NCBI GenBank assembly: GCA_937880845.1
Contig: CALFLL010000031.1
Coordinates: 1-21,616 of the forward strand
Length of the DNA: 21,616 bases
Reading direction: 5' to 3'
DNA from: an uncultured Drancourtella sp.
GTDB lineage: Bacteria; Bacillota; Clostridia; Lachnospirales; Lachnospiraceae
Position 1 is the stretch's first letter; each line of letters starts with the position of its first letter. This document shows, one piece after another, positions 14,864-21,616 of this stretch. The translations under genes were made by a program, and so were the position numbers. The notes beneath the pieces were generated by a model. It ran no database searches. It was given only the letters and a program-made list of their open reading frames with translations, and was not told where the DNA came from.

Positions 14864-14988
14864 TGCGGTTTCCTCCTTTTCTCTGCTTTCTATTTTTTAT
14901 TTTGTTTGAATTTTACCAATTATAGCATAAAGCTTCTGTTCTGTCATCTTTTACAGGAAAATTGCAAGTACAAATAGCCGAAAAATTC

Positions 14989-15017
14989 TTGGATTTATTC
15001 TGTATTGGTGCTATAAT
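14989..15017 (+). promoter_or_regulatory. Promoter of the M24 peptidase gene
   Basis: TTGGAT (14989-14994), 17 bp, TATAAT (15012-15017), 41 bases before the start codon. Confidence 0.65.
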
Positions 15018-15058
15018 ATGACTCATATAATAGTCGTACAGAAAGGGGACATTTCAAA

Positions 15059-16132
15059 ATGAATGACAGAATCAAAAGAGTACTGGAAAAGATGGAACAG
15101 AAAGGGCTTACTCAGTTAATCGTTTCCGATCCACTCAGTATCAGATTTTTAACAGGAATCATGGTAAATCCGGGCGAAAGATTATACGCATTGATCCTGA
15201 GAACAAACGGAAAGCATACAATGCTTCTGAACTACTTATACTTTGTAAAAGACACAGGCTTTGAAGAAGTATGGTTCTCTGATATGGAAGATCAGATTTC
15301 TATTATCGCTGACAATATCGACCCAACACAGACACTTGGTATCGATAAGACATGGCCGGCTCGTTTCCTTATTCCGTTACAGGAAAAACTTCCGGAACTC
15401 AAGACAGTGTGGGGTTCTGACTGTGTAGACGGTGTTCGTGCAGCCAAAAATGAAGAAGAAATCGCAATCATGAAGAAAGCATCCGAAATCAACGATTCCG
15501 TTATGGAAAAGGTTGCTGATTATATCAAAGAGGGTATGACAGAAAAACAAATTGCTGATTTCATCGAAAAAGAATACTATGCAGCAGGAGCAACAGGATT
15601 AAGCTTTGACACAATCGTTTGCTTCGGACCAAACGCTGCTGACCAGCATCATACACCAAGCGAAACAAGAACATTAAAAGCAGGTGAATGTGTTCTGATT
15701 GATATGGGATGTGTATGGAACGGATATTGTTCTGATATGACAAGAACATTCTATTGCAAATCCGTTGATGCAGAACAGGCTGAAATCCACGATATCGTTC
15801 GCGAAGCAGTTTTAAGAGCAGAATCTGTTATTAAACCGGGTGTTCGTTTCTGCGATATCGATGCTCAGGCAAGAGATTACATCGATGAAAAAGGCTACAG
15901 CGAATACTGGAAGATTCGTCTTGGTCATTTCATCGGTCAGGAAGACCATGAATATGGCGATGTAAGCCCAATCAACAAAAACGTTGCAGAACCGGGTATG
16001 ATCTTCTCTATCGAACCGGGTATCTACATCGAAGGAAAATATGGTGTTCGTATCGAAGACCTTGTTCTCGTTACAGAAGACGGACATGAACTTCTGAATA
16101 CTGTTGAGAAAAAATACCGCATCGTTGGTTAG
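15059..16132 (+). CDS. Xaa-Pro aminopeptidase-type M24 metallopeptidase
   Basis: The 357-residue protein has an N-terminal creatinase-like domain (1-130) and a C-terminal pita-bread domain. The five dinuclear-metal ligands are present: Asp215 (LIDMG), Asp226 (YCSDMTRTF), His290 (LGHFIGQ), Glu319 (SIEPGIYI) and Glu333 (VRIEDLVLV). His197/His198 in DQHHTPSE and His297 match substrate-handling histidines. The classic GHGIGLxVHE block reads GHFIGQEDHEYGD, so this is a divergent subgroup. It probably releases N-terminal residues before proline (Xaa-Pro dipeptides). AAAGGGGAC precedes the ATG. A single gene, ended by a hairpin terminator. Confidence 0.88.
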   Translation: MNDRIKRVLEKMEQKGLTQLIVSDPLSIRFLTGIMVNPGERLYALILRTNGKHTMLLNYLYFVKDTGFEEVWFSDMEDQISIIADNIDPTQTLGIDKTWPARFLIPLQEKLPELKTVWGSDCVDGVRAAKNEEEIAIMKKASEINDSVMEKVADYIKEGMTEKQIADFIEKEYYAAGATGLSFDTIVCFGPNAADQHHTPSETRTLKAGECVLIDMGCVWNGYCSDMTRTFYCKSVDAEQAEIHDIVREAVLRAESVIKPGVRFCDIDAQARDYIDEKGYSEYWKIRLGHFIGQEDHEYGDVSPINKNVAEPGMIFSIEPGIYIEGKYGVRIEDLVLVTEDGHELLNTVEKKYRIVG

Positions 16133-16157
16133 GATTCATTTTAATAAAATTGTACTT

Positions 16158-16187
16158 AAAAGAGATGGCTTTGGGGCCATCTCTTTT
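16158..16187. terminator. Bidirectional terminator between peptidase and MFS genes
   Basis: A perfect 12-bp stem, AAAAGAGATGGC (16158-16169) and GCCATCTCTTTT (16176-16187). It overlaps the first base of the MFS stop codon and serves both convergent genes. Confidence 0.85.
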
Positions 16188-17434
16188 TAATCACACTTAT
16201 CTACTTTCTTTTTGATAAGCATATTGACGATTACACAGAATACCGGGAAAGCTGCTGCCATGAAAAGCCCGACTCGCAGACCTGTCTGCTCCGGTGTTAG
16301 ATTATCAAGCCAAAGCATGGAAGTTACTCCTGTTCCCGATATCGTGTCCGCTATCCTTCCAATCAAAAAAGAACCTGCCGAAGCTCCGACATCTCCTCCC
16401 GCTGACAGTAAGGCAAACATGGAGGCTCCTGCCAATGGAAACTCTCTTGCAGCTATCACAACGCTTCCCGGCCATAAAAGACTTACACACAAGCCGGTTA
16501 TGATACACGCTATAATCCCGATATAAGGATTTTGGCTGACCGCCGCGATGACATAACACACACTTCCTGACGCTGCTCCAAAGATCATTCCTTTATGGAT
16601 GGAAATCTTATCTCCCCATAGTCCATATGCAGTTCTCCCAATGGCAAGCATCAGAGAAAATCCACATACTCCTATCATATCTCCGATGATTTTCGGAAGA
16701 TCAAGTCCTCTTTCGATAAATGCAGAAGACCACTGTGCCATTACCACTTCTCCGGAACCTCCTGTGATGATAGCCAGTAAAATGAGAAGAAAAAGTTTAT
16801 TTCCCATCAATTCTCTTACTTTCATTGCTTTCCCGGCACTTACTCTTTCATACAACGGAACATTATAAAACAGCCATACATTGATAAACGGAATCAACGC
16901 CCAAATGCATATGATCACCTGCCAGTATTTTGCATCTGCAAAAAATACAAACAGCGTTGTCGTAAGAACGGTGATGATCTGTCCCCACGCAAAACAGGAA
17001 TGAAGCATACTCATGCTTTTCGCTTTTTGAGGTTCCGGTATAGGAAGTGCGTCCAGGATCGGACTTAATAAAAGTTCCTGTAACCCGGCAGAAGCGGCAA
17101 ATACAAACATTCCCATACAAAATCCCGGGAAAGGATCTGCAGGGAACAAAATCGGAGCCATTGCAAATAAAAACAATCCAACAGAACTTAATATCGGCGC
17201 ACCTACCGCAAATCTCCTGACTCCATACTTTTCCACCGGTTTGCTAAAACAAACGTCGCTTACTACCTGTGTAATAAAATTAATACTCAAAAGTACGGCA
17301 AACTGTGTATATGTAATTCCGTATAAGGAGCGGATGGGGATAAATAAAATCGCAAAAATAGCACCCGCAGACTGAAGAAAATTCGCCAGATAACAGGCTT
17401 TGATCGTATGTTTATAAGTTAATTTCGTCCTCAC
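16187..17434 (-). CDS. Major facilitator superfamily transporter
   Basis: The 415-residue protein has about 12 predicted membrane helices in two halves with a central cytoplasmic loop around residues 190-210 (YERVSAGKAMKVRELMGNK). The MFS loop 2-3 signature appears as the shorter SKPVEKYGVRRFAVGAP, and its second-half copy as GLWGDKISIHKGMIFG. It resembles the FucP/YfmO-like and sugar or small-molecule MFS group, with no motif that names a substrate. The start is a GTG with GAGG 11 bases upstream; an alternative ATG nearby is out of frame. Convergent with the peptidase gene and divergent from the ABC lipoprotein fragment. Confidence 0.9.
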   Translation of the reverse strand: MRTKLTYKHTIKACYLANFLQSAGAIFAILFIPIRSLYGITYTQFAVLLSINFITQVVSDVCFSKPVEKYGVRRFAVGAPILSSVGLFLFAMAPILFPADPFPGFCMGMFVFAASAGLQELLLSPILDALPIPEPQKAKSMSMLHSCFAWGQIITVLTTTLFVFFADAKYWQVIICIWALIPFINVWLFYNVPLYERVSAGKAMKVRELMGNKLFLLILLAIITGGSGEVVMAQWSSAFIERGLDLPKIIGDMIGVCGFSLMLAIGRTAYGLWGDKISIHKGMIFGAASGSVCYVIAAVSQNPYIGIIACIITGLCVSLLWPGSVVIAAREFPLAGASMFALLSAGGDVGASAGSFLIGRIADTISGTGVTSMLWLDNLTPEQTGLRVGLFMAAAFPVFCVIVNMLIKKKVDKCD

Positions 17435-17574
17435 TTGTCATTGTTTCCTCTCTTCTTGCTTATATGATGTTTATTTTATCATCCCATCGGTAAAGATTCC
17501 AGCAAAAAACTCTCCCACACTTCTTTTTTCAAATCGCATATCCTAATGTTAGAAAATGACTTTCAGGAGGATTT

Positions 17575-18054
17575 ATGAAAAAGAAATTTTTTTCAGTGCT
17601 TCTCACATTTACTCTGGCTTCTACCCTTCTTATTGGATGTTCAGCCACAGACAGTAAAACAAAACCGAAAGAAACATCAAAGAAAACACTTACTCCCGTC
17701 ACTTTAAACGAAGTGGCCCATTCCATTTTTTACGCTCCGCTATATGTTGCAATAGAAAAAGGATATTTTAAGGATGAGGGTATTGCTCTTAAAAATGTCA
17801 CCGGGTTTGGTGCTGATAAAACCATGACTGCCGTCTTATCCGGTCAGGCAGATATTGGTTTTATGGGGTCTGAATCTTCTATTTATACCTATAACGAAGG
17901 AGCCTCTGATTACGTTGTCAATTTCGCCCAATTAACCCAGCGAGCCGGAAATTTTCTTGTAGCCCGAGAACCGATGAACGATTTTAAATGGGAAGATTTA
18001 AAAGGTTCCACCGTTCTTGGCGGAAGAAAAGGTGGCGTACATATATTAATGTAA
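17575..18054 (+). pseudogene. SsuA/THI5-like ABC substrate-binding lipoprotein, truncated
   Basis: The first 154 codons encode a typical NMT1/THI5/SsuA periplasmic-type binding lipoprotein: signal peptide with lipobox LLIGC (Cys22), then TLNEVAHSIFYAPLYVAIEK, GYFKDEGIALK, AVLSGQADIGFMGSESS and LKGSTVLGGRKGG. Full members have about 320-340 residues and continue with a second lobe after GGRKGGxPE. Here the frame leaves the family after GGRKGG and ends five codons later. The gene is followed by unrelated defence genes instead of the expected ABC permease and ATPase genes. GGAGG is 5 bases before the ATG. I read it as the left junction of an insertion at about 18036. Substrate (thiamine precursor, sulfonate or nitrate-like) cannot be set. 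Confidence 0.88.
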
Positions 18055-18131
18055 ATTTGGAGAGTATTGTAATTTTATGTAACTGGGTGGATGGGATGAA
18101 TAGTGCGAAAGAATTTCAGACATTGAAATAA
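18036..18131 (+). pseudogene. 3' remnant of an unrecognised gene
   Basis: In the frame ending at TAA 18129-18131 the sequence reads INVNLESIVILCN, then WVDGMNSAKEFQTLK and a stop, which looks like a natural protein C-terminus. It is not in the frame of the ABC lipoprotein and begins right at the junction. It may be the tail of the gene that once led this inserted block. I cannot assign it to a family, and it may be chance. Confidence 0.3.
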
Positions 18132-18144
18132 AAAATATCCTGAA

Positions 18145-18177
18145 ATCAAAAGAGGAGCCAGATTTCTCCGGCTCCTC
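18145..18177 (-). terminator. Terminator of the Abi-like gene
   Basis: On the minus strand GAGGAGCC (18170-18177) pairs with GGCTCCTC (18152-18159) around a 10-base loop and is followed by TTTTGAT. Confidence 0.7.
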
Positions 18178-18180
18178 CAA

Positions 18181-18202
18181 GTATGTGTCCGCAAACACAT
18201 AC
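18181..18202. repeat. 8-bp hairpin next to the Abi terminator
   Basis: GTATGTGT (18181-18188) and ACACATAC (18195-18202) with a 6-base loop. No T-run follows on either strand. It may help termination. Confidence 0.55.
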
Positions 18203-18251
18203 CCCAATTGCTATTAATAATATACTATAATAACGAAAAATATGCAATAGA

Positions 18252-19235
18252 TTAGATTGAATTTTTTAATATTGTCATCCGCGAAAACAAGTCTGGATGA
18301 ACGGTGATTGCAGCTACGGCAGAACTAACCTGCCCCTCATATTCTTTAGTTATTTTTTCAAATTCTCTTATAAATGCTTTGATTTCAGTTTTGGACACCT
18401 TCAACAACTTTAAGAAATAACATATAAGAATGATATAATCTCCTATAGTCTTAAAATTTATGTATGGTAATCCCATTTCTGACATTAGACATTGCTTCAT
18501 AGGTTTCGATGGATCCATTTTTCTAAAACGTGTATCATAAACAACATCATTATGTGCGATAGCATTTCTTAAATCTTTTAATGCATATACATATTTATAG
18601 ACTAACGTACAATTGGTATCGCTGGACAAATTCAAACCAATATTTCTTGAAATTTTTTTTCTGACATCTTGTGTTAAGCAGGAAAGAAGATATCCAAAAT
18701 CTCCCATTGTCAAAATTTCAAAGATTGCCCAGATTGGGACTTCATTATAATTCACAGTATTATAAAAATGTGTAATTTTCGGATTTTCTTTTCGGTATGC
18801 CGCTGCAATAGAATTTTGAATAGAACCCTGTAAATTCAATTTATTGTTCTGAAATTTTTTCTTAATGTCTTCCGAAGTTCCTGGTAAAGCATTTTTGTAA
18901 CTGCTGACGGCTTTGTCATACATATCATAAATGCTGTTTGAATTAATCTCTGCCATAATGGTATTAAGGGCAATGTTTTTAAGAGCAGTTTCAATCAACA
19001 TCATTTTACCGTATAACAATGATTTCAATTTTGTGTCGTATTGGATCGTAGCATTAATTTCATTGTATGAGGTAAAAGGGATTCTACGATTGGACGAAAC
19101 AAAAAAACGGTATCCCTTATATCCGTGAAAATATCCTGTATTAATTAATTGTTGCTTTTGTGAACTGCCTGAAATAGCAATTCCATTATTCCGAAGATGA
19201 CGCATTAGTGCATCTGTTGATTTATAATTTGACAT
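18252..19235 (-). CDS. Abi-like (Abi_2, AbiD/AbiF type) HEPN protein
   Basis: The 327-residue protein matches the Abi_2 family of abortive infection proteins: an N-terminal motif with LINTGYFHGYKGYRFF (30-45), a helical centre, FEILTMGDFGYLLSCL (172-187) and the R-x4-H motif RNAIAH (Arg223, His228) of HEPN ribonucleases. Family members (AbiD, AbiD1, AbiF in Lactococcus) block phage growth, presumably by RNA cleavage in infected cells. AGGAGA 5 bases before the ATG gives the start. It stands alone on the minus strand with its own terminator. The predicted catalytic pair is intact, so it may be active. Confidence 0.85.
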   Translation of the reverse strand: MSNYKSTDALMRHLRNNGIAISGSSQKQQLINTGYFHGYKGYRFFVSSNRRIPFTSYNEINATIQYDTKLKSLLYGKMMLIETALKNIALNTIMAEINSNSIYDMYDKAVSSYKNALPGTSEDIKKKFQNNKLNLQGSIQNSIAAAYRKENPKITHFYNTVNYNEVPIWAIFEILTMGDFGYLLSCLTQDVRKKISRNIGLNLSSDTNCTLVYKYVYALKDLRNAIAHNDVVYDTRFRKMDPSKPMKQCLMSEMGLPYINFKTIGDYIILICYFLKLLKVSKTEIKAFIREFEKITKEYEGQVSSAVAAITVHPDLFSRMTILKNSI

Positions 19236-19285
19236 AAATTCTCCTGTTTAACATTTAAAACTATTAATTGTGATACAATCGATTT

Positions 19286-19606
19286 TTAGCCTGTAATAAA
19301 GCGAATGTTTTCCTTCAGTTCATCGCTAAATTCTTCTAAATCGTTCATAGTGATTGCACCTTCATTTAAAAGTGAAACAATGTTAGAGATGCAATTAGAA
19401 CGACTCATTCTTAACTGTACACCTGTATCTTTTTTATCGTTGCGAATTCGCTCTTCTAAAGCCCAGAATTTTTCAGAAGGAGTTCCTTTACCATTTAGCA
19501 ATTCAATATATTCTTTATTCAACTTATCCATATAGGCTTCTTGCCAATCTGCAATTTTCTCTCTGAACAAAGCCCAATCCTTTTTAGTAAATCCGTATTC
19601 CGACAT
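19286..19606 (-). CDS. Small helical protein of unknown function in a defence block
   Basis: The 106-residue protein (MSEYGFTKKDWALFREKIAD...) is charged and probably all-helical, with a tryptophan/aspartate-rich N-terminus, and IVSLLNEGAITMNDLEEFSD near the end. It has no membrane helix or signal peptide. Start: ATG 19606 lies 9 bases after GGAGG (19616-19620); ATG 19612 is only 3 bases from it, and the longer frame to 19663 starts within the -35 region. A good promoter lies upstream. I recall similar short proteins next to type I restriction loci, but cannot name a family. Confidence 0.7.
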   Translation of the reverse strand: MSEYGFTKKDWALFREKIADWQEAYMDKLNKEYIELLNGKGTPSEKFWALEERIRNDKKDTGVQLRMSRSNCISNIVSLLNEGAITMNDLEEFSDELKENIRFITG

Positions 19607-19636
19607 TGTCATGTTCCTCCACTTTGGCATAAGTAA

Positions 19637-19665
19637 ATTATAGTATAAGCATTTTAGCTTCACAA
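19637..19665 (-). promoter_or_regulatory. Promoter of the 106-residue protein gene
   Basis: On the minus strand TTGTGA (19660-19665), 17 bp, TATAAT (19637-19642), about 30 bases before the start at 19606. Confidence 0.65.
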
Positions 19666-19721
19666 TACTTGTATTTAGAAAAAATATATTTGATATTTGA
19701 TTTTGTATGATTGAGAATTAC

Positions 19722-19737
19722 AATTCAAAATTGAATT
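19722..19737. promoter_or_regulatory. Palindrome overlapping the -35 box of the XRE-hsdR operon
   Basis: AATTCAA, two A, TTGAATT: a perfect 7-bp inverted repeat that covers the -35 hexamer TTGAAT (19731-19736). This is a natural site for autorepression by the downstream XRE protein; that link is inference. Confidence 0.45.
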
Positions 19738-19759
19738 TTAAAACGTCGAATGCTATAAT
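19731..19759 (+). promoter_or_regulatory. Promoter of the XRE-hsdR operon
   Basis: TTGAAT (19731-19736), 17 bp, TATAAT (19754-19759), about 50 bases before the ATG at 19809. Confidence 0.7.
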
Positions 19760-19808
19760 CTTCTTATAATTAAAAATTATGAGAAGTTGTATCGTTGGAG
19801 GGTTTAAG

Positions 19809-20021
19809 ATGGCTGTCTGTTACAATAAGTTATGGAAAATACTGATAGATAGAGGAATGAGCAAAACACAACTTATCAAAGCTGCAAAAATAAGCACAAA
19901 TGCTATGGCAAAGTTAGGTAAAAATGAGGATGTTCGTGTAGAAGTATTGGTAAAAATATGTGGAGTTCTTAACTGTTCAATAGACGATATTATGGAGATT
20001 ATTCCAAAAGAAATAGAATGA
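19809..20021 (+). CDS. Small Cro/C1-type regulator coupled to hsdR
   Basis: The 70-residue protein is a single HTH_26-type domain: YNKLWKILIDRGMSKTQLIK, AAKISTNAMAKLGKNEDVRV, then VLVKICGVLNCSIDDIMEII. It is the usual small regulator in front of Firmicute type I restriction operons and probably delays restriction after entry of the genes. The start at 19809 is set by GGAGGG 6 bases upstream; the ATG at 19779 lacks a site. Its stop overlaps the spurious ATG at 20018, and the R subunit begins 15 bases later. Confidence 0.88.
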   Translation: MAVCYNKLWKILIDRGMSKTQLIKAAKISTNAMAKLGKNEDVRVEVLVKICGVLNCSIDDIMEIIPKEIE

Positions 20022-20035
20022 GGGAGGGGATACAG

Positions 20036-21553
20036 ATGAGTACTGTTTTAACAAAAAAACAAATGACCGAAGAAGATATTAAATTACAGTATATTACACC
20101 TGCCATTATTTCTAAATGGGATGTTAGAAAAATTACAATGGAAACGCAGGTTACAGATGGTAAAATCAATTTAAAAGGAAATTTTGTTTTTCGTGAAAAG
20201 CCAAAACGAGCAGATTATATCCTGTATATGAGTGCAAATAATCCGATCGCCGTTATTGAGGCTAAGGACAATAAACATAGTATTTCACACGGTTTACAAC
20301 AGGCTATGACGTATGCGCAAATGCTCGATCTTCCATTTGCATACAGTTCCAATGGAGACGGATTTGCAGAACATGATTTTCTTACAGGAAAAGAACGGGT
20401 AATTGGATTAGATGAATTTCCAAGTGAATCAGAACTGATTGAACGTTTTAAACAAGAATCAGGAATGACTTCTGCGCAGGAAGCGATTATTCAACAACCA
20501 TATTATAGTAGTCAGAATACATATCCTCCACGCTATTATCAGCGTATTGCAATCAATAGAACTGTAGATGCGATTGCAAGAGGACAAAAGCGGTTGTTAC
20601 TTGTTATGGCAACTGGTACAGGTAAGACTTATACTGCTTTTCAAATAGTCTATCGTATGCTTCAAAGTGGAATGAAACGGAAAATTCTTTATCTGGCTGA
20701 CCGCAATATTCTTGTGGATCAATCGATACAACAGGATTTTGCACCATTAGAGAAAGTAATTCATAAAATTAATGTTGCAAAGGATGATAAAAATACAATT
20801 ACTTCTCATGAGGTTTATTTTTCGCTATATCAACAATTAGTCGGTGATGATGACAAAGAACATTTTAGTGAACTGTTTACTCCTGATTTTTTTGATCTTA
20901 TCATAGTAGATGAGTGCCACCGTGGAAGCGCAAAAGAAGAAAGTCGCTGGCGAAAAATTTTGGAATATTTTAGTTCCGCAACTCAAATAGGAATGACAGC
21001 AACACCAAAAGAAACGAAGTATATTTCTAATCTTTCATATTTTCATGACCCTGTATACTCTTACAGCTTGAAAGAAGGTATTGAAGATGGATTTCTTGCG
21101 CCATTTAGAGTGATTAATATTATGACTGATATTGGCGATGGATGGCGGCCTCGAAAGGGACAAAGAGATATTTTGGGAAATGAAATTGAAGATAGAATTT
21201 ATACAAATAGTGATTATGATTATAACATCATTATAGAAGACCGTATTCAGCAAGTAGCTTTAGAAATAACACGTTACTTAAAAGCAACTGACAGAATGGC
21301 GAAAACAATCGTATTCTGTGCAACAGAAGATGCTGCAGAACGTATGCGTCAGGCTTTAGTAAACTTAAATGCTGATATGGTCAGAAAAAATCCTGATTAT
21401 GTTGTGAGAATTACCGGAAGTGATGATTATGGCAAAAAGAAGCTCGATTATTTTATTTCTGTTGCATCTCCATACCCTGTTATCGCAACAACTTCCAAAC
21501 TATTGTCGACGGGAGCAGACTGCAAAATGACAAGGCAAAGAAGTTTTCGGTAG
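20036..21553 (+). pseudogene. hsdR: Type I restriction R subunit HsdR, truncated by a deletion scar
   Basis: The first 499 codons are a regular HsdR: PD-(D/E)xK nuclease with Asp60, Glu75 and Lys77 (RADYILYM, IAVIEAKD), Walker A MATGTGKT (191-198), DECH (292-295), motif III GMTATP (319-324) and, late, the motif V region ATTSKLLSTGADCKMT. Family members then continue with KLIVLDxxIGSMTEFKQIIGRGTR and a helical C-terminal domain to about 750-800 residues in this group. Here six unrelated residues and a stop follow. The nucleotides after KMT, read in the -1/+2 frame, give an HsdM-like C-terminus, so a deletion joins hsdR to hsdM. The protein lacks motif VI and the M/S-contact region. GAGGGAGGGG precedes the ATG at 20036. 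ATP-driven translocation is presumably lost. Confidence 0.88.
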
Positions 21554-21616
21554 AAGAAATCATTGCAAAAAATTATAATATTGATCTTTGTGGTTATCCT
21601 CATGAGGAAGAAGAAA
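21526..21616 (+). pseudogene. hsdM: C-terminal fragment of a type I modification subunit HsdM (runs off the window)
   Basis: The frame from 21526 reads NDKAKKFSVEEIIAKNYN, then IDLCGYPHEEEE to the end of the window. This resembles the C-terminal region of the HsdM (N-6 adenine methylase) group that ends with NYNLDLCGxPHEEEE..L, which normally precedes hsdS. The N-terminal methylase domain with NPPF is absent from the window. Recognition rests on 30 residues and memory of the family pattern, so it is moderate. Confidence 0.6.

Larger units (their letters stand above)
18036..21616. mobile_element. Inserted defence-type block
   Basis: From the point where the ABC gene breaks off, the window holds only accessory genes: an Abi-like HEPN protein and a small protein on the minus strand, then XRE and hsdR on the plus strand. 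No transposase or integrase is visible. The right boundary lies outside the window. Confidence 0.55.

Overview
The window looks like a chromosomal segment of a gut-type Bacillota, most likely Lachnospiraceae (Blautia/Dorea/Mediterraneibacter-like). The reasons are AT-rich low-GC codon use, strong GGAGG ribosome sites, the pcrA / small membrane protein / rlmD cluster, DUF1836 and YerC-type proteins, and a type I-B Cas set of the Cst1/Cst2/Cas5t kind. Assignment to genus is not possible from sequence alone.

Layout. (1) 1-~2300: accessory DNA with a hairpin-rich noncoding stretch, an XRE regulator and a DUF2975/HTH pair. It ends in a tandem GTGGTAAA repeat that resembles integrase arm-type sites of Tn916/Tn1549-like elements. 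I read it as the terminal part of an integrative element that entered the 3' end of cas4. (2) ~2254-7489, minus strand: cas6-cas8b1-cas7-cas5-[cas3 remnant]-cas4. The effector genes look intact, but cas3 has lost its HD nuclease and most of its helicase through a deletion that joins helicase motif V directly to the cas5 stop codon. cas4 lacks its C-terminal cysteine cluster, and neither cas1, cas2 nor a CRISPR array is visible. (3) 7758-17434: ordinary core genes: rlmD, a small acidic membrane protein, pcrA, DUF1836, yerC, a PHP phosphatase, a 61-residue protein, a lipoprotein, an M24 peptidase and an MFS transporter. (4) 17575-18036: the N-terminal third to half of an SsuA/THI5-like ABC binding lipoprotein, cut off. 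(5) ~18036-21616: a defence-type insertion with an Abi-like HEPN protein, an unknown 106-residue protein, an XRE regulator translationally coupled to hsdR, and an hsdR that runs out of frame into what looks like the last codons of hsdM. That junction is a second deletion scar.

The most interesting theme is two broken nuclease-bearing immune systems in one 21.6-kb stretch, each damaged by an internal deletion: the type I-B locus lacks the Cas3 nuclease but keeps an apparently complete crRNA-processing and Cascade set, and the type I restriction locus has lost the R C-terminus and M N-terminus. The Cas effector without nuclease could be decaying, or could still bind targets without cutting if an array exists elsewhere. 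The sequence cannot decide between these. Deletion points could also be assembly artefacts and need read-level confirmation.
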